A stretch of DNA of 64,000 nucleotides from FEN-1250 sp038237245 (lineage in GTDB: Bacteria > Gemmatimonadota > Gemmatimonadetes > Gemmatimonadales > Gemmatimonadaceae): the NCBI GenBank assembly GCA_038237245.1, contig JBBRYY010000003.1, positions 1 through 64,000 on the forward strand, in the 5' to 3' direction. Numbering within the stretch: position 1 is the first letter of the stretch; each line of letters opens with the position of its first letter. The notes under the pieces were generated by a model, which was not told the origin of the DNA, searched no databases, and was given only the letters and a program-made list of their open reading frames with translations. Shown piece after piece: positions 7,906 through 16,109 of this stretch. The position numbers were made by a program, and so were the translations under genes.

Positions 7906-8023
7906 AGGAAGAGCGCAACATTGCCGCAAGCGGGCTCACAGCGCGCACCAGACGGCACTGGCGCTGCGGGCCCGGCAGCGGCATCATGACGCGCCCTTCG
8001 ACTCGCCGAGAACGCGCCGGATC

Positions 8024-10039
8024 ATGTTCGCACCGTCTGCAACATCCCGTTCCATCTCTTCCGATCCGGACGGCCGCGTCCCCGTGACGATCGGCGTCAC
8101 CGGGCATCGCTCGCTGGTGCGCGGCGATGAGGAGGCGATCGGGGCGCAGCTGCGGTCTCTGTTCCAGCGGATCCGGCAAGAGGCGCCGAGCTCGCCGATC
8201 ATTCTTCTCACTGCGTTGGCCGAAGGCGCGGACCGGCTCGTCGCACGCACTGCGCTCAGCGAAGGGATCGGACTGATCGCCGTGCTCCCGATGCCGCAGG
8301 CGAACTACGAGGTCGATTTTCCCGACGCGAAGTCGCGCGACGAATTCCGGGCGTTGTTGCTCGACGCGCGAACCGAGCGCGTGATCGTCGCGCCGCGTCT
8401 GGATCCGAGCGCCGACGCGCCGGGAACGGCTCGCGATCATCAATATCTGCTTGCGGGACTTTTCGTTGCGCGAAACAGCGATGTACTCATTGCGCTCTGG
8501 GATGGACAGCCGACGCGCGGCACGGGCGGCAGCGCGCAGATCGTGGACTTTCGGCGAACGGGCCGTCTCGAGGCGACCGACTGGATTCGCACCGTCGTCG
8601 CTCTCGCATCCGACTCGTTTCACCTCTCCAACGCGCCGCTCGATGCACCGCAGTCGGGACTCGTCTACCACATTCCGGTCCGTCGCCCGGATGACGCACC
8701 CGCGACCGAGCCAGCGAGCGCCAGCTGGCTCGTCCCCGGGCAGTACGATGGCTCGCCAAAGATGCGCGAGAAGTTCGTGCGCGTGAGCCTCGCGACGCTG
8801 CGGCACCGCGATGAGCTCAATCGCGAAGGCGCCGCGTATCGCGCGCGCGGCGGCGGCGAGATAGCGGCATCCGACGCAATGCTGACGAGCGGAGAGCCCA
8901 CTCCTGCGGCGAACGAGGCAACTGCGTTCTCGGCGCTCGCGGGGCTTCGCGCGACCTTCGCGATCGCCGACGCACTCGCGATCAGGCATCAGCGGAGCAT
9001 CTATCGCACGATGATCATCCTCTTCGGGATGATCGCCGTCGCGACGATCGCACTGATCCTGCGCAATCTCGCGGACGAAGAAGTGCGACGGGTGTACCTC
9101 GCGGTGTACCTGCTCCTGCTCACCCTCGCCGATCTCTTCTACCTGCGCACGCGGTGGAAGCACAGTCAGGATCACTTTCAGGATTATCGCGCCGTCGCCG
9201 AAGGGCTACGTGTGCAGTTCTATTGGCGCCTCGGCGGATCGGCCAGCGCTGTGTCCGACTATTACCTCCGCAAGCAGCGTAGCGAGCTCCGATGGATCAG
9301 GGACCTGCTTCGCGTCTGCGCCCTTCGAACGCCGTGGCCGGCGACCGGCGACTTCGCCGCCGTGCAGCGGCTCTGGGTGAAGGACCAGCGAGCGTACTTC
9401 GATCGCGCGGGACATCGCGACGGCCTGCGTCGCCGGCGACAGCGCTCCATTGGCAGCGCGCTCGTCCTCCTCAGCCTTGGTGCGACGGTCGCGTGGCTGT
9501 GGCAGCGCGGCGCCGGGCCGGCGATCTATCTGGTGATCGCCGCGCTCGCCGGGCTCGTGCTGCTCGTGCACACGCTGTACGAGATTAACCACGCGACGAG
9601 CGAAGCCGAGTCTCCCACGCGGCAGTCGCTTCGCGAGATGCTGTCGCTCGGCCTCCTCAGCATTGCGGTCGCCGCGTCGTTCTACTGGCTGCTCGTCGAG
9701 CAAGGCCCTCGAATCAGCGCGTACGAGCCCGGGCTCGCGATGAATCCTTCGTCATTCGAGTGGATGCTCGCGGCGATCGGCATCAGCGCGCTCATTGGCA
9801 CCTTCGCGCATGCATACGCGAACGTGCGCGCCTTCGGCGAGCACGAGAAACAGTATCGCCGAATGGAGGAGCTCTTCCGCACCGCGGACGAAGCGCTCGA
9901 CCGCACGGCGCACAGTCCCGACGCCGAAGATGGCAAGCGCGTACTCTTCGACCTGGGCTGTGAGGCGCTGGCCGAGCATGGGGACTGGCTGCTGCTCCAC
10001 CGTGCGCGTCCGATGGAGCTGCCGACGGCCGACATCTGA
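8024..10039 (+). CDS. SLOG-domain protein with six membrane segments (SLATT-like)
   Basis: The 671-residue protein begins with a Rossmann-type SLOG-like domain (about 20-200): VTIGVTGHRSL, ILLTALAEGADRLVA, AVLPMPQANYEVDF, DVLIALWDGQP. Such domains bind nucleotides or nucleotide-derived signals. After a charged linker come helix pairs at about 327-348/355-374 followed by FQDYRAVAEGLRVQFYWRL, then 476-493/499-518 and 540-559/579-598 followed by HEKQYRRMEELFRTADEALD. The 2TM-plus-helix pattern resembles SLATT effectors that accompany SLOG and SMODS proteins. ATG 8024 is preferred because the earlier in-frame ATG at 7829 would overlap the divergent TIR start; the ribosome site is weak. It is paired with TIR and closed by a terminator. 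Pore-forming output is inference. Confidence 0.75.
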   Translation: MFAPSATSRSISSDPDGRVPVTIGVTGHRSLVRGDEEAIGAQLRSLFQRIRQEAPSSPIILLTALAEGADRLVARTALSEGIGLIAVLPMPQANYEVDFPDAKSRDEFRALLLDARTERVIVAPRLDPSADAPGTARDHQYLLAGLFVARNSDVLIALWDGQPTRGTGGSAQIVDFRRTGRLEATDWIRTVVALASDSFHLSNAPLDAPQSGLVYHIPVRRPDDAPATEPASASWLVPGQYDGSPKMREKFVRVSLATLRHRDELNREGAAYRARGGGEIAASDAMLTSGEPTPAANEATAFSALAGLRATFAIADALAIRHQRSIYRTMIILFGMIAVATIALILRNLADEEVRRVYLAVYLLLLTLADLFYLRTRWKHSQDHFQDYRAVAEGLRVQFYWRLGGSASAVSDYYLRKQRSELRWIRDLLRVCALRTPWPATGDFAAVQRLWVKDQRAYFDRAGHRDGLRRRRQRSIGSALVLLSLGATVAWLWQRGAGPAIYLVIAALAGLVLLVHTLYEINHATSEAESPTRQSLREMLSLGLLSIAVAASFYWLLVEQGPRISAYEPGLAMNPSSFEWMLAAIGISALIGTFAHAYANVRAFGEHEKQYRRMEELFRTADEALDRTAHSPDAEDGKRVLFDLGCEALAEHGDWLLLHRARPMELPTADI

Positions 10040-10052
10040 GACCGTCGACAGT

Positions 10053-10088
10053 GCGGAGCGGCTGTTACTGACCGTCGCTCCGCTTTTT
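10053..10088 (+). terminator. rho-independent terminator of SLOG gene
   Basis: GCGGAGCG (10053-10060) pairs with CGCTCCGC (10076-10083), followed by TTTTT (10084-10088). The hairpin starts 13 nt after the SLOG stop and overlaps the 3' end of the convergent GntR gene. On the minus strand there is no T-run, so it acts only for the plus-strand gene. Confidence 0.7.
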
Positions 10089-10889
10089 CGCGAGCGTCAG
10101 CGCTGCGGGGCGTCGCTCGCCAGCGGCGTCGTCGAGCGCCGCTGGTGCGTCGATTGCGTGCGTCAGCTCGGCCGCGCCGTGACCGTAGTTCGTCTCCACC
10201 GCGCGACGAGCCGCCTCGGGATCGCCTGCGCGCAACGCGCGCACGATCGCGTCGTGCTCGGCCGCCGCATCCGTTATGCGCTTCGGCAGCAGCAGCGTCG
10301 CGTACACGCGATTGTATCGCTCGGCCTGCGGCTTGATGACATCGAGCAGCGCGAGCAGACGCGGACCCGCCGCAGCGTGCGTGCACGCGTGATGGAACGC
10401 GGCATCGAGATCGCGGAGTCGATCGTGCGACGGCGATGCCGATGCCCCCTCCCGGCGCATCGCCTCGTTGAGCGCCATCAGCTCGGCCACGAGCTCGAGG
10501 CGCCGGTGGGTGGCGAGCTGCGCCGCCGCAGCGGCCGCGTGCCCCTCGTGCAGCGCGACCAGCGAGCAGAGCTCGTCCGCATCGCTGTCGACCAGCGGCG
10601 CCACGACCGGTCGCGCGTGGCGAAAGCCATCGGGCGTGACGACGTATCCTTCCTGCTGCAGTCGCTGAATCGCATCTCGAATCGGCGTCCGGCTCACGCG
10701 GAACTGCACGGCCAGCTGGTCTTCGATCAGCCTCGTGTCCGGTGCGAGACGCCCCTCGTTGATCGCATCGCGCAGTGCACGATACACGCGCATCCCCTCG
10801 GCTCGTCGCGCAGCTTTCGCACGGGGCGCAACCGGGATCGGCCGCGCAGTGGCGCTTGGGGGTTCCGAAACGAGTGGCCGTACGCTCAT
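10065..10889 (-). CDS. GntR family regulator with FCD ligand domain
   Basis: The 274-residue protein has a winged helix-turn-helix (about 33-98) with MRVYRALRDAINEGRLAP, LIEDQLAVQFRVSRTPIRDAIQRLQQEGYVV, the exact GntR/FadR pattern. An all-helical FCD domain follows, with likely metal/ligand positions in DLDAAFHHACTH, EHDAIVRALRAGD and ETNYGH. FCD regulators sense small organic acids or sugar acids and usually repress neighbours. It is divergent from the ClC gene, which is the obvious candidate target, but no catabolic operon adjoins it. The start at 10889 is uncertain: there is no good ribosome site, and an in-frame ATG 52 codons upstream also exists. Confidence 0.85.
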   Translation of the reverse strand: MSVRPLVSEPPSATARPIPVAPRAKAARRAEGMRVYRALRDAINEGRLAPDTRLIEDQLAVQFRVSRTPIRDAIQRLQQEGYVVTPDGFRHARPVVAPLVDSDADELCSLVALHEGHAAAAAAQLATHRRLELVAELMALNEAMRREGASASPSHDRLRDLDAAFHHACTHAAAGPRLLALLDVIKPQAERYNRVYATLLLPKRITDAAAEHDAIVRALRAGDPEAARRAVETNYGHGAAELTHAIDAPAALDDAAGERRPAALTLAKKRSDGQ

Positions 10890-11020
10890 GAGGCGCGGGG
10901 TTTGTCGGAACGTGAGGGTACGCGAACGCCGAGCAAATGTGCACTCCAGGCGATCATCGAGTGCCCAATGATAATATTCAGGGTTGGGCCCCGACAGGGG
11001 ACGATTTAGGACACGACGGC

Positions 11021-11038
11021 GCGAACGGACCGGTTCGC
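11021..11038. promoter_or_regulatory. inverted repeat in GntR/ClC divergent gap, possible operator
   Basis: GCGAAC (11021-11026) and GTTCGC (11033-11038) with a 6-bp centre, about 80 bp upstream of the ClC start. A dimeric repressor such as the adjacent GntR protein could bind here, but the repeat is short. Confidence 0.3.
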
Positions 11039-11118
11039 ACTTCACTCAATTTGACTTCCAGCAATGACAATGAACGATCCGCAGAATTGCACGCACGTCG
11101 CGGCCAGGAGCCTGCCGC

Positions 11119-13017
11119 GTGACTAACCCAACCGATAGACAGCTACCCATCGAGCCCGGAGCGGTTGCGGTAGCGCCGGGGCTCGAGGATGTGATGCAGA
11201 ACACGGCCGAGCTTCCCACCGCCTTCCGTGCGCCGCCCGAGTATTCGGTCGTCGACCGGCGCACGATCGGCATCTGCGCCGCGGCGATCATGGTGGCGAT
11301 CGGCGCTGGACTCGCCGCACAACTGCTCATACACCTGATCGGGCTCGTCACGAACGCTACCTTCTACGGTCGCCTGTCCACGGCATTCACTGCGCCGCGC
11401 TTCGGCACGCACAACCCGCTGCTCATCGTCGCGATCCCCGTCGGCGGCGCGATCATCGTCGGACTGATGGCGCGCTACGGATCGGCGGCGATCCGCGGAC
11501 ACGGAATTCCGGAAGTGATGGAGCGCGTGCTTTACGGAGAGAGCCGCATCCCGCTGCGTGTTCTCTTCCTCAAGCCGATCTCCGCCGCAATCGCGATCGG
11601 TACCGGCGGTCCGTTCGGCGCCGAAGGTCCGATCATCGCGACGGGCGGAGCGCTCGGCTCGCTCGTGGGTCAGGTCGTCCAGATCACGGCCGACGAGCGA
11701 AAGACGCTTCTCTCCGCCGGCGCAGCCGCTGGAATGGCGGCGACCTTCGGGAGCCCGGTGAGTGCGGTCCTCCTCGCCGTCGAGCTGCTGCTTTTCGAAT
11801 ATCGACCGCGCTCGCTCATTCCGGTCGCTCTCGCCGCCGCAGTCGCGACCGCGATCCGCGCTGCCTTCACCGGAACTGCGCCGATCTTTGCCATCGCGCC
11901 GCTCGCGCAGCCGAGCGGGATGGCGCTCGCCGCCTACGCCGTGCTCGGATTGTTCATCGGCGTGTGCGCCGCCGGCATCACCAAGTTCTGCTACGGGATC
12001 GAGGATTTCTTCGAGAAGGCGGGCGAGCATCTGCACATTCACTGGATGTGGTTTCCCGCCTTCGGCGCCGTCGTCGTCGGCGTCGTCGGCATCTTCTCGC
12101 CGCGCACGCTCGGCGTCGGCTACGAGAACATCACCGATCTCCTTTCGGGCGCGATCGTCGGGCCCGCGCTGCTCGTGCTCGTCGCGCTCAAGTTCATCTC
12201 GTGGTCGGTCTACCTCGGCAGCGGCACGTCGGGCGGCACGCTCGCACCGCTGTTCACGATTGGCGCGGGGCTCGGCGCCTGGCTCGGCGAGCAATGCGCC
12301 GGGCTCGCTCCGTGGCTTGGCGTCGACGCGCACGTGGCAGGACTTGTCGGGATGGCGGCCATCTTCGCGGGCACCTCGCACGCGCTGCTGACGTCCGTGG
12401 TGTTCGCCTTCGAGACCACGCGACAGCCGCTCGGGCTCCTGCCGCTCCTCGCCGGATGCACCGCGTCATATCTCGTCGCGCTGCTCCTCAATCGACACTC
12501 GATCATGACGGAGAAGCTGGCACGGCGCGGCGCGAGTCTGCGTACTGACTACGCCGTCGATTTCCTCAGCCAGGTTCTGGTGCGCGACGTGGCGACGCGC
12601 GGCGTCGTGACGGTGCGCGCGACGGACACGATCGCCGAGGCGCGCACTTCGATCTCGAATGTGCCGGCGAACGCAACGCACCAGGGGTTCCCCGTGCTCA
12701 GCGACAGCGGGCGAGTGCTCGGCATGTTGATGCGAAAGGAGCTGTTCGATCCGGCGCGCGACGCGACGGAGCCAGTGCTGCAGATGATCCGGCGCGCGCC
12801 GATCGTCGTCTTCGAGGACAACACGCTGCGCGACGCCGCCGATCAGATGGTGAACGAGAAAGTGGGACGGCTACCAGTGGTGGAGCGCGAGGCCCCGTAC
12901 CGGCTCGTCGGAATCCTCTCGCGCAGCGATCTCCTCTCAGCGCACGGCCCGCGCATCGATGCGGCGAGGCGCGTGCAGGAAGCGCGCACGCTCTCGTCGT
13001 GGGCGCCGGGACGATGA
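11119..13017 (+). CDS. ClC-family chloride channel/transporter with CBS domains
   Basis: The 632-residue membrane protein has ClC signature loops: GHGIPEV (127-133, replacing GSGIP), GGPFGAEGP (163-171) with the gating glutamate at E169, and GGTLAPLFTIGA late in the membrane part. A pair of CBS domains spans about 485-625 (VRDVATRGVVTVRATD and PIVVFEDNTLRDAADQMV). In this family the membrane part moves Cl- (often with H+ antiport when the gating Glu is present) and CBS domains bind adenine nucleotides. The GTG start at 11119 is fixed by AGGAG 8 nt upstream. It is divergent from the GntR gene. Whether it is a channel or an exchanger cannot be told from sequence. Confidence 0.92.
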   Translation: MTNPTDRQLPIEPGAVAVAPGLEDVMQNTAELPTAFRAPPEYSVVDRRTIGICAAAIMVAIGAGLAAQLLIHLIGLVTNATFYGRLSTAFTAPRFGTHNPLLIVAIPVGGAIIVGLMARYGSAAIRGHGIPEVMERVLYGESRIPLRVLFLKPISAAIAIGTGGPFGAEGPIIATGGALGSLVGQVVQITADERKTLLSAGAAAGMAATFGSPVSAVLLAVELLLFEYRPRSLIPVALAAAVATAIRAAFTGTAPIFAIAPLAQPSGMALAAYAVLGLFIGVCAAGITKFCYGIEDFFEKAGEHLHIHWMWFPAFGAVVVGVVGIFSPRTLGVGYENITDLLSGAIVGPALLVLVALKFISWSVYLGSGTSGGTLAPLFTIGAGLGAWLGEQCAGLAPWLGVDAHVAGLVGMAAIFAGTSHALLTSVVFAFETTRQPLGLLPLLAGCTASYLVALLLNRHSIMTEKLARRGASLRTDYAVDFLSQVLVRDVATRGVVTVRATDTIAEARTSISNVPANATHQGFPVLSDSGRVLGMLMRKELFDPARDATEPVLQMIRRAPIVVFEDNTLRDAADQMVNEKVGRLPVVEREAPYRLVGILSRSDLLSAHGPRIDAARRVQEARTLSSWAPGR

Positions 13018-13035
13018 CCGGTGCGCGCGGCTCGC

Positions 13036-14115
13036 TCAGCGCACGCGCTTCGCCGCAAAGGCGTGCTCGCGGGTGAGCAGCCGCTCCTTTCGGTCGAGCC
13101 CCCACCGGTAGCCGCCGAGGGCGCCGCCCTGGCGCACGACGCGGTGGCAGGGGATCACGATGGAGACGCGATTGGTCGCGCACGCGCTCGCGACGGCGCG
13201 CACGGCCGCTGGCGCCTTGATCGACGCGGCGACTTGGGTGTACGAGCGCGTCTCGCCGTAGGGGATGCGCTGCAGCGCGCCCCACACGCGCTGCTGAAAG
13301 GGCGTGCCGGCGACGTCGAGCGGAATCGCGAGCTCGATGTCGCTCCCCTCGAGATGCGCGGTGACCGCAGCCACCCACCCGCGGAGATCGTCGTTGCCCT
13401 TGCCGCCGCGCACGCGCGTGCGCGCGGCGCGAGGATATTCTGAATTCAAGGCATTTTCGAGTGTGACGTCGTCGTCGCCGAGGGTGATGGCGCAGACGCC
13501 GCGATCGGTGGCGGCGACGAGGAGTCGTCCGACCGCGGTTGCGGCCGTCGTGTAGCGGATGTGCACCCCTTCGCCGCCGCGGCGGTAGGCGCCCGGCGTC
13601 ATCCCGAGCTGGCTCGCGGCCGCATCGTACGCACGGCTGCTGGCGCCGTAGCCGGCGTCGTACGTCGCGCGGCTCACGGTCGCACCGGTGCGGAGGCTCG
13701 ACTTGAGTCTATCGCCGCGCAACGCGGCCGCGTACTGGCGCGGCGACACGCCGACGATGCGCTTGAAGGTGCGCTGGAGATGCGTCGGACTCATCGCTGC
13801 TGCGCGCGCGATGGCCGCGAGGGTATGCGGCTCGTCGAGATGCGCCTCAATGTACGCACGCGCCTTCGCGATGACGCGCTCCGCTCCAGTCTCGGAGGCG
13901 CGCGGCTCGCAGCGACGGCAGGCGCGGAAGCCCGCGTGCTCCGCGGCATCGGCGTCCGTAAAGAAGGAAACGTTCTTGCGCAGCGCACGACGCGACGCGC
14001 AGCTCGGCTTGCAGTACACCCCCGTCGTCGCGACGGCGTAGACGAATTTCCCATTGCGGCTGGCATCCCGCGCGACGACAGCGGCCCAGCGCCGATCCTC
14101 GGCGACGCGCGTCAT
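13036..14115 (-). CDS. ada: Ada: methylation-responsive activator and O6-methylguanine-DNA methyltransferase
   Basis: The 359-residue protein has all four Ada parts. These are a zinc domain with C35, C39, C66 and C69 (TTGVYCKPSC, RACRRC), an AraC-type helix-turn-helix (AIARAAAMSPTHLQRTFKRIVG), a linker domain, and a C-terminal methyltransferase with the acceptor IPCHRV (C323). It repairs O6-methylguanine by suicide transfer; methylation of the zinc-domain Cys in phosphotriester repair turns it into an activator. Its ATG overlaps the stop of the upstream flavin-reductase-like gene (ATGA), so the two are co-translated. Convergent with ClC, 18 bp apart. Confidence 0.95.
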   Translation of the reverse strand: MTRVAEDRRWAAVVARDASRNGKFVYAVATTGVYCKPSCASRRALRKNVSFFTDADAAEHAGFRACRRCEPRASETGAERVIAKARAYIEAHLDEPHTLAAIARAAAMSPTHLQRTFKRIVGVSPRQYAAALRGDRLKSSLRTGATVSRATYDAGYGASSRAYDAAASQLGMTPGAYRRGGEGVHIRYTTAATAVGRLLVAATDRGVCAITLGDDDVTLENALNSEYPRAARTRVRGGKGNDDLRGWVAAVTAHLEGSDIELAIPLDVAGTPFQQRVWGALQRIPYGETRSYTQVAASIKAPAAVRAVASACATNRVSIVIPCHRVVRQGGALGGYRWGLDRKERLLTREHAFAAKRVR

Positions 14116-14825
14116 GACGCCGCTCCGACCATCTCGCGCGTGCGGACAGAGGGCGGCGGCGCCGCGTGCTTCGGGCGGTAGGCTGACTCCGGGATGCGCG
14201 CGAGCGTCGAGTCGTGCACCTTCTCGCCGAGCCCGAAGAATTGCTGGAAGCTCATGATCAGCGGGCGCCAGAGCTCCGGATCGACGCGGTCGGCGTGTCC
14301 TGCCATGCGAATCGACTCGCTCACGTGCACGCGCACGATACGTAGCTCGAGGGCCACGAGCGCTCCGCGTCGATCGGCATCACGCACGGCGAGCGGATGC
14401 ACCGACTCCAGCACGGCTTCGAGATGCACCGGGCATTCGCGCACACGGGGCGCGGCGACACAGTCACTCTCCATTGCCGTGAGCTCCGCGTGGGCGAACT
14501 TGTTCGCCTCGTGCCGGTATCCCATTGCGGCCTTGTGCGGAGGGACGGGATCGCTCCCCGTCGTACGGGCGAGCCGATTCACCGCCGTGACCTGGTGGAC
14601 GGACGGAAGATTCAGGACGCATTCGCCGGTGCGCAGAATGTTTGCTGGTGTCTGCGACCGAGAGCCGAAGCCGAGCATGCAGCTGCGGCCGAGCCACCAG
14701 GCGCTGGACATCGGGGCGAGATTCGCGGTGCCGTCAGGATTGCTCGTGCTCACGAGCACGACCGGAGTGCCGAAGTAGAGAATCGCTGGATCGATCGTAA
14801 CGTGATTGTTCTCGGTGTTGGGCAC
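14112..14825 (-). CDS. flavin reductase-like FMN-binding protein
   Basis: The protein is about 237 residues with the flavin-reductase-like split-barrel pattern: DPAILYFGTPVVLVSTSNPD, NLAPMSSAWWLGRSCMLGFG, SQTPANILRTGECVLNLP, and ANKFAHAELTAMES. Members bind FMN and act as NAD(P)H:flavin reductases or are of unknown activity. The start is uncertain: GTG 14825 places the N-terminus just before the conserved domain, while GTG 14903 would add a poorly conserved Arg/Ser-rich extension; neither has a clear ribosome site. It overlaps ada by 4 nt. A link to alkylation response is suggested only by this coupling. Confidence 0.75.
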   Translation of the reverse strand: MPNTENNHVTIDPAILYFGTPVVLVSTSNPDGTANLAPMSSAWWLGRSCMLGFGSRSQTPANILRTGECVLNLPSVHQVTAVNRLARTTGSDPVPPHKAAMGYRHEANKFAHAELTAMESDCVAAPRVRECPVHLEAVLESVHPLAVRDADRRGALVALELRIVRVHVSESIRMAGHADRVDPELWRPLIMSFQQFFGLGEKVHDSTLARIPESAYRPKHAAPPPSVRTREMVGAAS

Positions 14826-14852
14826 GGATGTCGATGGCCGGGGTGATTGAAT

Positions 14853-14873
14853 CGAGCCATGGCTGATGGCTCG
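14853..14873. promoter_or_regulatory. perfect 8-bp-arm inverted repeat upstream of flavin reductase-ada
   Basis: CGAGCCAT (14853-14860), 5-bp centre, ATGGCTCG (14866-14873). It lies about 30 bp upstream of the preferred start of the flavin reductase-like gene. It could be an operator or an mRNA hairpin; if the longer GTG start is right, it is inside the coding sequence. Confidence 0.4.
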
Positions 14874-14892
14874 TCGGGTCGCACCAACGAGT

Positions 14893-14958
14893 CTACCGCG
14901 CACCGAGAGCGAGGACTTCCCGTTTCTTGCGATCGAATTCGGCGTCCGTCTTAGCCAC
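14893..14958 (-). CDS. 21-aa SHOCT-like micro-ORF or gene remnant
   Basis: The GTG at 14958 overlaps the TAG of the NiCoT gene (TAGTG), and the 21-residue frame ends at 14893. The peptide contains TDAEFDRKKREVLALG, which matches the second half of SHOCT modules (EF-x-x-KK-x-x-LL pattern). SHOCT is a short two-helix oligomerisation module usually at protein C-termini. This is either a translated microprotein coupled to the transporter or the tail of a degraded SHOCT protein. Confidence 0.4.
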   Translation of the reverse strand: MAKTDAEFDRKKREVLALGAR

Positions 14959-15995
14959 TACGCCGCCGGCTCGCCGACCTCGAGCGAGTCGTAGTTCTTC
15001 AGCCGATAGAACGCCGCGGCGAAGATCCAGCTCGCGACGAACACCGCGATGATGAGATAGCCGATGCTCCCGAAATTCCGGTTGAGCGCGGCGATCGCAT
15101 TCCAGAATGCGCCGCCCGCATGCAACCGGTCGCCCACCAGCCCGAGCGCCTCGATCCCGCCCACCAGGAGCGCCACGAGCACCGATACGAAGGTGATGGT
15201 CATGTTGTAGTACAGCTTCCGGATCGGCTTCACGAAGGCCCATCCGTACGCGCTGGACATCATCACGCTGTCGAGCGTATCCACCAGCGACATCCCCACG
15301 GTGAAGAGGGCGGCGAACACCATGATCGACCAGATCGGCATCCCTTTCGACGCCTCCGCCGCCGAGATGCCGAGCAGCCCGATCTCCGTTGCGGTGTCGA
15401 AGCCGAGTCCGAAGAGAAAGCCGAGCGGATACATGTGCCAGCTCTCGCGAATCATGCCGAAGAGCGGCCGGAAGATGCGAGCGAGCAGCCCACCGCCGCT
15501 GAGCAACACGTCGAGGTCTTCCCCCACGTACCGCCCGCCCGCGCGCACGCGATGAAAGGTGCGATACACGGAGACGAGAATGAACACGTTCATGATCGCG
15601 ATGACGAGCAGGAAGAGCGCCGACACCAGTGTGCCGATCATGCTCCCGATCGCGTGAAACGCCGCGAACTGTCGCGTGAGGGCGTTCGCCGTCACCGCGA
15701 TGGCGACGGTCGCGAGGACCACGACCGTCGAATGTCCGAGCGAGAAGTAGAAGCCGACACCGAGCGGGCGCTTTCCCTCGGCCATCAGCTTGCGCGTGAC
15801 GTTGTCGATGGCCGCAATGTGATCGGCGTCGATCGCGTGGCGAAGCCCGAGTCCGTAGGCGAGCAGCGCGGCGCCGAGCAGGAGCGGGTATGTGTGAAAG
15901 GCGCCGAGCGCCCAGATCCAGACGGCGATGTTCGCGATCACGAGCGCGATGAGCAGTCGCACGGCGCGCCCGCGGAGCACTCCGATCATGGACAT
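14958..15995 (-). CDS. NiCoT family nickel/cobalt permease (HoxN/NixA type)
   Basis: The protein is about 345 residues with eight hydrophobic segments. It carries the NiCoT signature GLRHAIDADHIAAIDN (50-65), in which the H-x4-DH motif (H53, D58, H59) binds the metal. LGVGFYFSLGHSTVVV and, later, GFDTATEIGLL are further family motifs. It imports Ni2+ or Co2+ for metalloenzymes; selectivity cannot be read from sequence, and no urease, hydrogenase or cobalamin gene is nearby. ATG 15995 is preferred because the longer start at 16043 has a GGAG only 1 nt away; the choice is uncertain. Confidence 0.9.
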   Translation of the reverse strand: MSMIGVLRGRAVRLLIALVIANIAVWIWALGAFHTYPLLLGAALLAYGLGLRHAIDADHIAAIDNVTRKLMAEGKRPLGVGFYFSLGHSTVVVLATVAIAVTANALTRQFAAFHAIGSMIGTLVSALFLLVIAIMNVFILVSVYRTFHRVRAGGRYVGEDLDVLLSGGGLLARIFRPLFGMIRESWHMYPLGFLFGLGFDTATEIGLLGISAAEASKGMPIWSIMVFAALFTVGMSLVDTLDSVMMSSAYGWAFVKPIRKLYYNMTITFVSVLVALLVGGIEALGLVGDRLHAGGAFWNAIAALNRNFGSIGYLIIAVFVASWIFAAAFYRLKNYDSLEVGEPAA

Positions 15996-16109
15996 CGCCG
16001 CGCACGCGCCTCGGGTGCGCGCATCGTCCCGAACGCGAGGCATGCTCCGATCGAGCGTATGAACGCGTACACAAAGCGCAGCATGGAGGTCGCGGGAAAG
16101 TGGGGGACG

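Noticed and set aside
7829..8023. N-terminal extension of the SLOG protein from the ATG at 7829
   Set aside because: It would overlap the divergent TIR start, leaves no promoter space, and the added residues are Arg/His-rich without conservation signals.
6549..10039. Calling the locus a standard Thoeris system
   Set aside because: There is no SIR2 or Macro domain and both proteins are membrane proteins; only the TIR-SLOG pairing is shared.
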